Below are positions 11,308-22,661 of a stretch of 64,000 bases of DNA, in pieces. Numbering within the stretch: the first letter of the stretch is position 1; each line of letters opens with the position of its first letter. Below the pieces are notes generated by a model. The model had not been told where the DNA came from. It worked only from the letters and a program-made list of their open reading frames with translations, and made no database searches. Position numbers and translations under genes: made by a program. Source of the stretch: Uranotaenia lowii (taxonomy: Eukaryota > Arthropoda > Insecta > Diptera > Culicidae); contig NC_073692.1 in assembly GCF_029784155.1 (NCBI RefSeq), positions 367,641,160-367,705,159 on the forward strand. Direction: 5' to 3'.

Positions 11308-11807
11308 NNNNNNNNNNNNNNNNNNNNNNNNNNNNNNNNNNNNNNNNNNNNNNNNNNNNNNNNNNNNNNNNNNNNNNNNNNNNNNNNNNNNNNNNNNNNN
11401 NNNNNNNNNNNNNNNNNNNNNNNNNNNNNNNNNNNNNNNNNNNNNNNNNNNNNNNNNNNNNNNNNNNNNNNNNNNNNNNNNNNNNNNNNNNNNNNNNNNN
11501 NNNNNNNNNNNNNNNNNNNNNNNNNNNNNNNNNNNNNNNNNNNNNNNNNNNNNNNNNNNNNNNNNNNNNNNNNNNNNNNNNNNNNNNNNNNNNNNNNNNN
11601 NNNNNNNNNNNNNNNNNNNNNNNNNNNNNNNNNNNNNNNNNNNNNNNNNNNNNNNNNNNNNNNNNNNNNNNNNNNNNNNNNNNNNNNNNNNNNNNNNNNN
11701 NNNNNNNNNNNNNNNNNNNNNNNNNNNNNNNNNNNNNNNNNNNNNNNNNNNNNNNNNNNNNNNNNNNNNNNNNNNNNNNNNNNNNNNNNNNNNNNNNNNN
11801 NNNNNNN
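11308..11807. other. assembly gap (500 N)
   Basis: A run of exactly 500 undetermined bases, a conventional scaffold gap of unknown true size. It truncates the mariner fragment. Confidence 0.99.
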
Positions 11808-12897
11808 TTTATGGTATTCTAGTATTTCTGTTTTTTTTTTTTCGAGAAAGATTGGTTTATTAGTAAGTTTGGGATTTAGAACCAAAGTCACCAGTCCTTG
11901 CAGAAGACTCAATAAAGGTTGAAACGTTGCCGAATAAAAAAAAAAATAAAGAAAAAAGGTTGCCACCAGAAAATTTTCCTTAAATTTTCCCTCAAATATC
12001 CTCGGGGAAAACTTTTTGATTCCAAAAAGTTCAACAATGAGGATATGCTTGTTCGGAAACGTGCCAGAAAATTGAGCACATAGAAAGTACCTCCTCCCCT
12101 AATAATTCCTGCCACCATTAATTATTAATCACTCAGCCATTCTTTCTTTGGTGAGCCCGCGTGGCTGTTCCGTGTCGAAGAAAGCTAGCTAGCTGAATGG
12201 CCAAAAATGTTTACCATCATCATCATCATCATCTTCTCCGTTTCGAATCAATCAATAAACCGATGGAAAGTAAGCGGAAAATCTAGCAAGAGCGTTCTCT
12301 GTCTCTTTTGTGCTTCGACCACTTTTGAACATAGATGGGGGATTACAAAAGCGACTGATTGAATTTCGGCGGACTTTGTTCAGACAAGGTTAAATGTAAG
12401 GAAATTTGGTCTTACGACGTTTGAGCAAAAATTGTCAAATTGAGGAAACTGATCGAAAAATCTTCGTCGATTGCCGCTCACACCTAAAATTCAAAGGTTA
12501 AGTGTTTTGAAATATTTTTAGTTCCTATAAATGAGAAAATTATCCTTGGCATTTAAAAATGGCGATATGTTGGCTAGGATATGGTAAATTTTAATTTGGC
12601 TAAAACTTTTCCGTCGAAAAATATGAAACAAGTTGAGCACCACTGCCTTTCAGTGTGTGCTACTCGGCTAACTCTTATCCAAAACACCACTCGACACCCA
12701 AAACTTCGTAGATACAATCACAATTTACTCTTACGACATATCGAAAACCTAGGCTAGCTTAACCCTTCGTTGCAAAAAGTAACAAATTTGGAACAATTAA
12801 TGTATGGAAAAAGTGAAAACTCGTATTTTATTATAATTTCTAACTGTTTAAAAAGATTTTTAAGGAAATAAAAAAAATCATGAACAAAGGTTTAACA
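11808..12897. other. unassigned non-coding DNA with a possible retroelement 3' tail
   Basis: Positions 11880-11957 end in an A-rich tail after AATAAAGG...GCCGAAT and could be the 3' end of a SINE or LINE. A short (CAT)n tract lies at about 12215-12233. The rest shows no coding potential. Confidence 0.4.
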
Positions 12898-14919
12898 CAT
12901 GGGTGGCCAACATTTTCAACAGGCGGGCCAAATTTTGGAGATGAGATGGGTTGGCGGGCTACACCACCATTTTTTTTATTTTGAAAATTCGATGCGAATT
13001 AATAAATAACTGGTTTTAAATGATGATATAATAAAATAATTTTTGTTTTCAGGTTTCACGTTCAGGTTTTTACTGTTTCTATTTATTTGGATTGATTTGA
13101 AAAATAATTTGGAAAATTATTGAGAGCTCGTTTTTCAGACCAAATTATTATCTTCATTACTAAATGAGAAACATTTTATGACTATAATAGCATATGCGTT
13201 CATCCAGACCAAATTTAATATAGATGTGTATGAAGCAAAAGTTATGTAAAATATTTTAGTTTTGAATTCAAGTTTTGAATTTCTGTTGGGTTAATTTGTT
13301 GCAGAAATGTCTGATAGTATGGGAACCCCAGAGTACATTAAATTTCGTTAATGTTCTTACAATTTTTTAAAATTCGATTTCACAGCTTTTGAACCTTTTT
13401 CTCCATAAATGGTAGATCTTCAAATATATTCGAGATGAACTTCTTTATCATTGGAACTTCTCACTAAACTCCGAGACTCTCAAGATTTGCTTGACATGAA
13501 ATATATCTTGCTTGGCAAAAATGGCGATATACTTTGAAAAAAGTGATAACTTTAAACTAAAACATGTTAAAAACAGAGGAGATCTGGACCATTTTTTTTA
13601 TACAAGTTTTTGAGAACGGTGATTTTATTTTCTTTCCACAATTTGCACAAGCTAATAATCATGGTTTAAAAACAATTTAAAAAAAAAATTTAGGATATAA
13701 TATAATATAACATAATATAATAAAATAATTGTTTTAACAGAATAATAATAACAAAGGTTTTCAGTGGTTTTGAACTTTTGCGAATCATCGATATGGTGAC
13801 AATTTTAAAATTTGACGGGTTTGTGACAAGCTTCCTTAAATTTTCCATAAGATTACAAAATATGTTTATTTTTGCTACATCAGAACGCATGGTATTCTGC
13901 AGATTTCAAAATTTATATTTTATATTTCATACGAGATTTTTCCGTAAAAAAACTTTATTTTAAATCTACTGAACTTTGTATTTTCAACAGATATTATGGC
14001 ATGGCATATCATTTTCAAGGGGAAAAAAATTATAACAGTTAGTAGTGTAAATATATTTGAAAAATTATAAATAAGCTGCCAAAACTGTTGAATGCTACCG
14101 TCTGCAAAAATCAGCAAATTTTAAATTGGGTCAAAATCTGAAGACATCTTGCCCAAATTGTCAAAAAATGTAGCTTGATATTTACAGAAAAATTTTCGTT
14201 GGTTTCAATTGAAGCTGACAAATGTAGTAAATTCTTGGCTCTAAAATGCTTAAAATACTACAATGTGGCAAATTGATTGTTTAATTCGTAAATAAATGTG
14301 TTTTGATATTTGGTATAGCATCATACTGAATTATTTAGAAGATGTTTTTTTGAACCTATCATATTATTCTCTCCGTGAAGCTTTTAAAAGCCATCCAATA
14401 TTCAAACTGGTGTCATGCATCCATTTATGATGAGATTGCCAGAATATTTTCAGCACGTATCCGGGCCGGAAAAATATAACAAATTAATCATCAAAAACTA
14501 CACTCAACAGCAGATTTTGAATCGTTTTCTAGGCTTCAAAAATACCATAAATGTTAATTTTTAAACAAACCCTGATAAAACCAGGCAATCTGGTAAATTT
14601 AAATTAGGAGCTCTTATCGCTTTTAGTATAATGGTAAGAAACAAGCAAAAAAGGAAAATTCATCGCAATACACATCTGTTATTCGAAGGTATGTTCATGT
14701 GCCAAATATTGGAAAATTAAAAAGCATACAGGTTTTTCTCCAACTTTTGTTTCGAATTCTTTAAAAATTGATACAGATTTTGATAAACTTCATCTCATAA
14801 TGGTACATAATCTAAAGATCTAAGATTTAAATGTAGTCATTTTGGAAAAAGCTTCGCGGGCCACAAAAAGACAGCCGCGGGCCACATGTGGCCCGCGGGC
14901 TATGGTTTGGCCACCCATG
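12898..14919. mobile_element. non-autonomous hAT transposon with 8-bp target duplication
   Basis: The terminus CATGGGTGGCCAA at 12898 is mirrored by TTGGCCACCCATG at 14907-14919. The subterminal sequence is rich in GCGGGCC/GGCCCGCGG words, as in many hAT elements whose ends read 'CAGGGGTGGCCAA'. It is flanked by GTTTAACA on both sides (12890-12897 and 14920-14927), a perfect 8-bp duplication. The interior is about 2 kb of AT-rich sequence with no transposase frame. A CCGGGCC...CAGGCAATCTGG segment at 14455-14600 resembles segments elsewhere and may be a nested insert. Confidence 0.93.
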
Positions 14920-15097
14920 GTTTAACATAACGTCTACTCACGGGCCGGTTTCCTACTTTAAATACAAACATTTGACAAACACACAATAATTATATCACAG
15001 CTCGGTTTTCTTGGGTATCACGGTAGTATCACAGAAATATCAGGCATTCTGACAGCCCTGCCTGGTTGTACTGCACTGCATCCAAATCCACTCTTAA

Positions 15098-15824
15098 ATT
15101 ACACATGATTTTTCACTTAAACACAAGGATCCAGTGATTTTCTTCCATTCAAGTGCGACATATACATTTCACTTGGCAGTCACTTAAATTTCATCCACAT
15201 TCACTTTAGTCGTCACTTGAATTTGAAGTGAGAAAAAATATTCACTTCCCCATCACTTGAATTTCAAGTGAATGTCGGGTCGGTTGTGTTTATTTTCAGA
15301 GTTCAAAATGGCAAATTCTAAAGAGCAGCGTTTAAAGCTTATGCTGGATTTGGATTTTCCCAATTCTTTACTAGGCGATTTTGGCGGTAGTTTATGTTAA
15401 ACGTGATGTAAGGAAAAGTTATTTAAAGGTGTTATCATGTTTCAGCTTGTGGGTTGAACTGGACAGATTTTCTGGTTTGCAGCAGGGAAGATTTAGAAGT
15501 CGCACTATCCGCAGTAACCGATCTGCCTTGGGATTACGATGGAATTTTCCAATCAATAAATTTATGGTGAAAGCGTAATGTAAGTATTTGAAATCGAAAT
15601 GGTGTTCTATAAATGTTCTTTTATTTAAAAACGCGTGAGATAATTAACTAGAAACTTACTGAGAAACTCAGATTAATTTCACTCGAATTTCATAGTTTTA
15701 TTCACTTGACCGGTCACTTAAGTGAATTCACTTGACCCATCACTTAAAATTCAAATGAAATTACGTATTGCGAGAATTTACTACAGATGTCACTTATTTT
15801 TTAAGTGAAAATTATTTTGGGTGT
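15098..15824. mobile_element. TIR element rich in TCACTTGAA/TTCAAGTGA motifs
   Basis: Both flanks contain many copies of CACTTGAA, TCACTTAA and TTCAAGTGA in both orientations (15110-15275 and 15670-15815). The outer edges are loosely inverted (ATGATTTTTCACTTAAA on the left; AATAATTTTCACTTAAA on the reverse complement of the right). I could not define exact ends or a target duplication. Between the repeat-rich arms, 15300-15600 is less repetitive and gene-like (see the next entry). Confidence 0.6.
15308..15558 (+). pseudogene. gene-like insert inside the TIR element, possibly two spliced exons
   Basis: An ATG at 15308 in a reasonable context opens MANSKEQRLKLMLDLDFPNS, then LLGDFG. It is followed by a candidate donor at about 15387 and a candidate acceptor at about 15462. 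The joined frame continues FLVCSREDLEVALSAVTDLP, then WDYDGIFQSINLW and a stop. The two pieces have acidic, protein-like composition unlike the AT-rich surroundings. A strong donor-like GTAAGT follows at about 15581. No family was recognised. It could be host gene sequence captured by the element, a fragment of the element's own gene, or chance. Splice joins are inferred. Confidence 0.35.
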
Positions 15825-18024
15825 GCTCAACAGGCACATGATTATTGCCCGAATGATAGCCGAGCTAGTGGTTATGTTCCGGCACTGAAAATCGAGGTGA
15901 TTTTGATTTAATTTGGGGAGGAAAACTTCGGTTTGATTCACTCATCAATTTTTCTTTCGTCTTCCAATTTCCTTTTTGCTAGTGGCACGGAAATGCCTAC
16001 GACCTACGGCGTCTTTTTCGCTGGAGATGGTTCTATTGGCTGCTAAGTCGTCCGCTATCTTCCATTGTCTAGTGGAAGCAAACAGTTTGCTCTCGTATTG
16101 TCTCACTTCTTCACCAAACCAACTTGAATTGGGCTTCCAGTTTGATGGCTTCGACTCCGGGAAGTAAGCGATTGACGACACGGCAACTCCACGACGTTTC
16201 GCAAATCACAATCGCAATGATGAATTCTGGCGCTTAATTTGTTTCGTTCCACCGATTTTGATTTGTTTTTACCGATTCTTGTTGATGTTGTTTGCGTGTG
16301 CGTTTGACGATTACAATCTTAACTCTAAACACTTAATTTTGGCTCGAATTAATACAATTACTACACGCTCAGAGTTTGATAACCACAAATACTTCATTAT
16401 AACCCTACAAACATTAAGCGGGTATTAATAATTCTCGCTAAGAATCGACGGCTCCACATCACATCATAGATTCTTCTTAACTGACTTAATATTTTCCTAT
16501 AACTGACTTATGCAATGCAAAACTTGATAAATCGGAAATTGGAAAAAGGTTTGTTATTATTAGTCTGAAGCTGGTCCCGACGCCTTCCAAAAGGTTTGAA
16601 AGAAACTCTGTAAATATGCCTACATGACAAAATCTTTTATACAATTTAATGCCCTATTCTACGAGCATCGATTATTTTTTGAATTCTTTGCTATGTCTGT
16701 GTTGCTTGTAAAATTATTCCGTTTATTATCATGTTAAATGTGTTTTTAGGCAAAAATTCTAGGAAAGTGAACTACCCAAATTCTATTCTTCCTCCAAGAT
16801 CAACCAAATCAACCAACCCAGAAACCTTTATTAAAAACGCAAAATCTCCCCGCCGGGAAAAACTTTTCCGCCACTCAGAAGGCCCTTCATCCGAAACGGT
16901 AAAGTGAAACGTTCATCATTGCTCAGCTTAGCTCAGCTCTGTGATCCGTTTGTTCAACCCCGTCTGCGGCTCTCAGCTCAGCGCAAATACCCCCCGGAGC
17001 TTTCCAAACACCACCAAGCGTCCGGAAAGAAAAAGTTGGAATTCTGTTCTGTGTTTTTTTTTTTGTTCTCCTAAATATCTGATTTCCCTCATCGTTTTCC
17101 CTTTTACAAACTTCCCACGCACTTATCCAGCTCCAGTTAGAAGCAAATTTTACATTGGGAGCTTCAGCTGTATGTCTGTCTGTCTGCGTTGTTTGGGTTG
17201 ACGAGGGGTGGGTTCACTAAAGCACAAAACAAAATCCCACCAAAAAAAATGTCAGAACCTTGTCATTCACCGGCATCGCCACCATCATCATCATCATCAA
17301 AGTTCAAGACTCTGCTGACGATGATGATAAGGGTACCGAGGAGTTGACAAACCTTTCCTAATTCTGCGGAATGTAGCCGTCCGAAAGCAACAAGTTCAGA
17401 TATTCAGTCGCTCGCTGGGAACATGTGACCGGAACCAGCTTATTGAACCTCGGTCGGTCGCGGTCCTTTGCAGTTCGATCAGGGTGATCAAATAATTTGA
17501 CAACACCCTCATTTTCCCTGCTTTGTACTTTTTTTTCTCTTGTCGCTGGGAACGAAAAGTTTTCCCATTTTCCGGTGGCAGCAGCTGATGAGGGAGTTCA
17601 AGCGAAAGCATCACTCCGATAATGGTTGCGCCAAGGTGAATAATGAATTCGGATTCGAAAAGTTTCGGGGGTGGACAAGAAAATCTGAAAGCAAACATCA
17701 TAGGTATTGAGGAAGAATTTAGTAAATTATTGGTTTCCGTTTTCGGTTTGCCGATTATGAACTGTTGAAGATGTGCTCCACTTTCCTTATAATTCACCTC
17801 TCAATTCTCTCCAAACAACTTGTAAACAATTTTAATGTGTCTCGGCCTCAGGTGTCTTAAACATGATTTTTCACGCCGGTGGTCGATTTAGTTTTTATGA
17901 GTCTGGTCGTTGAAAATCTAAATAAAAAAAATCACAAAACTAACCAAAATTATAAATTCTTAACCTGAACTCACATTAAAAATTGAAATAAAAAAAAACA
18001 ACAAAAATAGAAACGATAACAAAA
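15825..18024. other. unassigned DNA, GC-richer islands, no gene supported
   Basis: The 15980-16180 and 16830-17210 stretches are richer in GC than the neighbourhood and have short open frames on both strands, but no recognisable product or consistent splice structure. Short (CAT)n/(GAT)n tracts lie at 17280-17330. 17900-18020 is an A-rich simple sequence next to the LINE insertion. Confidence 0.4.
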
Positions 18025-19175
18025 ATGACCAACCTCATGACGTACGTTTCTAAGTTAATGAGGAGACTGGATAAACATCAGCAAGTCGACGTCGTGTATG
18101 TAGACTCGAGCAAGGCCTTCGATAAGGTGCCACACTTATTGGCTGTAGGAAAAATGCGTCGTCTAGGTCTTCCTAGTTGGATTTGTAAATGGATCCATTC
18201 ATACCTGAAAGGCCGAACTGCTTTCGTACGACTCGGTGCATCGAACTCGACACCATTCGAGATCACATCTGGAGTTCTTCAAGAGAGCCACTTAGGACCA
18301 TTGATCTTCCTTATTTTCATCAACGACTTATGCGTTATTCTTGAGTCGGAAAACTTACTTTAAGCCGATGATCTTAAATTTTTCCGTACAATTTCATCTC
18401 TAGTGGATTGCTGCGTACTTCAAAATGACATCGATTTTCTTCAGGCTTGGTGTCATCACAACGGTATGGCTCCAAATATTGCCAAATGCACTACCATCTC
18501 GTTCACTCGTCAACGAAATCCCATCAACTTCGAATATAAAATGCCAACGACCGTTTTGAGCCACACATTAGTCGTCAAGGACCTTGGAATCGCCCTGGAT
18601 AGCAAGCTCAATTTTTCACAGCATATCTCTTAAACGATAGCGAAAGGTTTTGCGGTCCTTCGCTTCATCCGTCGAAACACGGAATTCTTTAATGACTTTT
18701 ATAGTTTGAAAGCTCTGTATTGTGCTCTTGTGCGCAGCATTGTTGAGTACGGGGTGCAAATTTGGGCTCCATATCAAGCGGTACATTCGAATAGGATAGA
18801 GAGGATACAACGATGCTTTAATAGATATGCTCAACGACAACTACCATGGAACGACTCATCTGATCTCCCGCCTTATGAACAACGCTGCTTGCTACTAAAT
18901 TTGCCGACGCTGGCATCAAGGCGCGTCTTCCTGCAACGGACTTTTATTTTCGACATCCTGCATAATAACGTTGATTGCCCAGAACTGTTATCGTTGTTAC
19001 CGTTCAATTCTCCTGTGAGAACAATTCGATCCCAGGATTCTTCAGACTTGCTGTTCGACGAACCCAATATGGCCAAAACAATCCTTTAGATACATGTTGT
19101 GCTCGTTTTAATGAAGTAGTTAGTGTTTTCGATTTTAATATATCCAAGAATGTGTTTAAATCTAGAATAGGATAG
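18025..19175 (+). pseudogene. 5'-truncated LINE reverse transcriptase (Jockey/CR1-like), decayed
   Basis: The copy starts inside the RT palm and reads VDVVYVDSSKAFDKVPH, ITSGVLQESHLGPLIFLIF (the GVPQGS motif is altered to GVLQES) and ADDLKFF. The typical C-terminal region follows: [20 protein letters not shown], then RIERIQRCFNRYA and LPPYEQRCLLLNLPTLASRR. In-frame stops lie at 18361-18363 (just before ADDL) and 18631-18633. A frameshift near 19050 precedes the last block, NNPLDTCCARFNEVVSVFDF, with a stop at 19173-19175. The 3' tail is a short (AAAT)n at 19206-19228. It has the same organisation and C-terminal motifs as the better preserved LINE at 55130-56813, so the two are probably the same clade. 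Confidence 0.9.
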
Positions 19176-19502
19176 TTTTTTAATTGTTTAAATACTGCGA
19201 AGATCAAATAAATAAAATAAATAAATGACAAAAACGAAAACAATTACCATTGTTACAGAAATCACTAAATTACAAAATGACGAATAATGACACTATTGAA
19301 AGTTGAAACCTTCAGGGACCCTTAATTAATTCATGAAATCTTCATGAATTTTTTTATGGACGCACCCTAAAATCCCAGGCAAAAAAACTCCTTAATCAGA
19401 CCGTGAGTGAGAGTCAATTTGTCACTCCTCGCTTTAAATCGCTATAACCTACAGCTGCTAGCGGTAGTTTGCGCTTACTAATGAACATTCAGTAAGTATA
19501 AG

Positions 19503-19702
19503 TGCCGCAGCCCGTGGCGTAGAGGATAGCCTTCAAGTCTTCTAAGCCAGAGTGCATGAGATCGAATCCCGGTCACGGCATACATGTGGGTGGGTGGTTT
19601 TAGCATTTGTAAGATGCTAGCTATCATATCTTCGAAAGATGTACGCTTAGAGTTAAGAAAAAGAAATCTCTTCGAGGAAACATAAAGCTTCATTGAGATC
19701 CT
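19503..19702 (+). mobile_element. tRNA-derived SINE, family A, copy 1
   Basis: A tRNA-like head contains an A-box match TGGCGTAGAGG (19515-19525) and a B-box match GATCGAATCCC (19560-19570), the RNA polymerase III internal promoter. Next comes a family-specific body GGTGGTTTTAGCATTT and ATGCTAGC(T/C)ATCATAT. A second copy with the same head and body lies at 44345-44550. The extent is set by similarity between the two copies. Confidence 0.8.
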
Positions 19703-19857
19703 GTATGTGTTTGTGTTCGTTTATATCACATTTTTATTTATCATATTTTTGTGGAGCATCGCAGTGCTTCTCAACTCTATTCTCAATAGAGTCTTACAGA
19801 CTCAATAGAATATAGACTTCAGAATAGATAGAATAGAATATAAGAATCAGAAGAAAC

Positions 19858-21005
19858 AGCCTTTAAAATCTGCGCTTCCTAAGCCATTTTTATCTTTTTC
19901 TACCAGAAGGCCAAATAAAAAAAACAATCAGCAACAGCAGCCTTAAAAATCTGTCCTTCTTTAGTCATTTTCGTATTTTTTTCTACCGGAGGCCTTAAAA
20001 ATCTGCGCTTCCAAAGCCAGTTGCGTCTTTTTCCACCGCAAGGCCAAATTAAAGCAGACAATCCGATGAACCCAAACAAACAATTAGCAGTAACCCAGTA
20101 ACAGTCTTAAAAATCTGCCCTTCAAAGCCATTCTGTTTTTTTTCCACCGGAAACCAAAATCATAACAAATAATTAGCAATATCAGCAGCAGCAGCCTTAG
20201 AAATCTGCGCTTCTCTATCAAATTCCGATTTTTCCACCGGAAAGCCAAACCAAACAAACAATCAGCAGCAGCAGCCTTACAAATCCGCGCTTCCAAAGCC
20301 GTTCCGTCTTTTTCCACCGGAAGGCCAAATCTACACCAACAATTAGCAGAAGCAGCCTTAAAAATCTGTACTTCCTAAGAGAAATTCCGTCTTTTTCCAC
20401 CGGAAAACTATATCAAAGCAAACAATCAGCAGAAGCTGCCTGAAAATCAGCGCTTCCAAATCCATTCCGTCTTTTTCCAACGGGAAGCCAAACCAAAAAA
20501 AAACATGCAGTAGCAACAGTCTTAAAAATCTGCGCTTCCAGAACCATTCCGTCAAAATCATAACAAACAATCAGCAGCAGCAGCCTTAAAAATCTGTACT
20601 TTCTCAGCCAATTCCGTCTTTTTCCACCAGATTACCAAATCAAGGCAAACAATGAGCCGCAACAGTCCTTAAAATCTGCGCTTCTAAAGTCATTCCATCT
20701 TAATTCACCGGAAGGCCAAATCATAACAAACAATCAGCAGCCTTAGAAATCTGAGCTTCTTTATTACCGTCTTTTTCCACCGGAAAGCCAAACCAACACA
20801 AACAATCAGCACTAGCGTTAAAAATCTGCGCTTCCAAAGCCATTCCACATTTTTTCCAGTGGCCAAATAAGAAACAATTTGGTTCGTAGCAGCAGCCTTT
20901 AAAATCTGTGCTCCCTGTGCCAACCCGTCTTTCTACCGGAGACCAAATCAGAAATAAATTTTTCGTAGCAGCAGTCTTGACAATCTGCGCGCCCTGTCCT
21001 TATTC
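19858..21005. repeat. ~80-bp satellite-like tandem array, about 15 units
   Basis: The phrase CTTAAAAATCTGCGCTTCC, with variants, recurs at about 19860, 19942, 19991, 20103, 20194, 20273, 20355, 20437, 20519, 20583, 20665, 20741, 20815, 20896 and 20973. Most spacings are 74-82 bp. Each unit also carries CCATTCCGTCTTTTTCCACC, GGAAGGCCAAATC and CAATCAGCAGCAGC. On the minus strand the units read as overlapping pseudo-ORFs (RRFLRLLLL, FRWKKTE) because the period is often close to a multiple of three. This is repeat translation, not a protein family. Divergence between units suggests an old array. Confidence 0.9.
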
Positions 21006-21234
21006 TACCAACCACGCCATTGCGTGATTTAACGATTCTTATGAATCTCAATTCAGAGATTTACTCAGACACGTCTGTCGCTCACAAGATTATCTTATGC
21101 AGAAATAACAAACGTTGCTATAGATATTTCATTTTATTTATCTCCAGTGTTGCCGAATACAACTATTATTTAATTTATTTTTAATTAAATTTGATTTATA
21201 TTCTGCATATTCTTCATCTCATCCCTACAAAAGT

Positions 21235-21521
21235 TACGGTCTTGGACAAAGTTGTTCAGCGGGAAATTTCCTTCAAAGAATTTGTAAATTGGCGCACAAA
21301 TCATTAGCAGGGTCGGTTCCACAGAAGAAACAAAAAGGATGTTGATTTTTCAGTACAAATTATTAAATTTTCGCTTTCAAAAATAAAGGATCAAAATTTA
21401 CTCATGTTGAGGTTACATAAAAATTATGCAAAAAATCATGGATCAGTTTTGAACCAAAACGAAGCTTTTAAGACCCAAGTGTTTAATAAATTAAAAAAAG
21501 ATCCCAAATCGACTCAGTCTA
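21235..21521. mobile_element. single arm of the foldback hAT-like MITE
   Basis: This stretch matches one arm of the element at 6168-6986 (AAGTTGTTCAG, TTCCACAGAAGAAACAAAA, CAAAACGAAGCTTTTAAGAC, AAATCGACTCAGTCTA). Only one arm is present, ending with the terminal AGTCTA at 21521. It is a truncated or half-deleted copy. Confidence 0.8.
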
Positions 21522-21600
21522 CTCTACAATCAGTAGCTTCGTAGTAAGGATAATATTTCTGATCCAAGTACAATCAACGATAAGAAGTTTTATTAGATTT

Positions 21601-21807
21601 TTATTTTTTTTATTTTTTTTTTGTTTCGATTATAGTCGTTTTAACATCGTTATGTCATTCGCGACTTATATTAACGATGCAGTTGGCGGACAAGTCATCG
21701 AAAAACTTATCCGGTACAACTGTGTTCAATGTTTACTCTTGGGCTCGAACTCGCGGACATCGGCTCAGGAAGCAACTGACTTGCCAACTGAGCTATATCA
21801 CAAGCCC
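21601..21807 (-). mobile_element. tRNA-derived SINE, family B, complete copy with 18-bp target duplication
   Basis: On the minus strand from 21807 the head GGGCTTGTGATATAGCTCAG has an A box (TAGCTCAGTTGG), a B box (GAGTTCGAGCC) and closing complementarity GGGCTT/GAGCCC like a real tRNA. A non-tRNA body follows, and a T-rich run on the + strand (21601-21622) is the A-tail. ATTAGATTTTTATTTTTT flanks both sides (21592-21609, overlapping the tail, and 21808-21825). This is strong evidence of retroposition. It is not a functional tRNA gene because the 3' acceptor arm is replaced by the SINE body. Confidence 0.9.
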
Positions 21808-22566
21808 ATTAGATTTTTATTTTTTAAAGTAAAAATAATGACATAATCGACATTATAACTCTTTTCTCTCAATTTGTATCCCTTCGACAAATTTGTAGCA
21901 AGTATATTTTTCTAAAAGATCGAGTTGTTAAAATATGGACAGTACTGGGGAAGGTAAGACAATTGTATTAACAGTGGGGGAGAAGGGGAGAATAACGATA
22001 CTTGATCCCTGGCAATATTCGATTCCTTCGGTATACTTCGAAACAGAAATGTCTTACAAATATCAAATGTTCTAGAAAAATGTGCCAAATACAGGGCTAG
22101 AAGCGGCCATGCGGTAAAAAAGAAGGGCGAAATAGTTACTTTGAAGTGAAATTAGGGCAAAATTAGTGACCAGATCAAGAAGAAAACTAACTAAAAAATA
22201 ACTTCGAAAACTAAAAAAAACTAAAATAAATTAAGTTTTTGTTCAATGTCACTAGAACAGTTGAAAAAGTCTAAAATTATATTGAAAAAAGCTAACAATT
22301 TTTAATAAATTTAGGGAAACCAGAATTTTTAAACAAAATTCTTATATGTGAGAATTCTACAAAAACCAAATAAAAAACCAGCAAATGTTCAACGAACGGT
22401 TTAAATAATTAACTTGAAATTGAGTTAAAATTTACTTTCGCAGAACATTTTATGAAAAAGAAATTTTTTAGGTTATTTTAAATGACTGATATTTTTTGGT
22501 TCTTTATTTTCTAATTGGTTTAATGATTTTTCTTTTAATCGCACAGGTCGTAATTGAATAAAAACT

Positions 22567-22661
22567 GTTGGATTTTATCTGGACACTTTTCTTGTAGCTT
22601 ACTTGTAAACGCGCTATATTTACAAGTAAGCTACAAAATATGTGTCCAGACAAAATCCAAC
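22567..22661. repeat. 95-bp near-perfect hairpin
   Basis: The left arm (GTTGGATTTTATCTGGACAC, then CTTGTAGCTTACTTGTAAA) is mirrored by the right arm (TTTACAAGTAAGCTACAA, then TGTGTCCAGACAAAATCCAA). There are a few mismatches and a ~10-bp loop. It lies in the left part of the CAGGGCTAGAAG element. It could be a tiny MITE or a structured RNA precursor; sequence alone cannot distinguish these. Confidence 0.8.

Noticed and set aside
11187..11966. Long frames spanning the N gap on both strands
   Set aside because: They are open only because N codons are not stops; the real content is a short mariner remnant on the left side.
15945..16181. Minus-strand 78-codon frame and + strand 63-codon frame
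   Set aside because: Composition is slightly gene-like but there is no family match or convincing start or splice signal.
19478..20923. Minus-strand R/L/K-rich ORFs (RRFLRLLLL repeats)
   Set aside because: They are translations of the ~80-bp satellite; frames shift between units and no start, splice or domain supports a gene.
21741..21807. Functional tRNA gene on the minus strand
   Set aside because: A and B boxes are good, but the 3' acceptor arm is replaced by a SINE body with an A-tail, and target duplications show retroposition.
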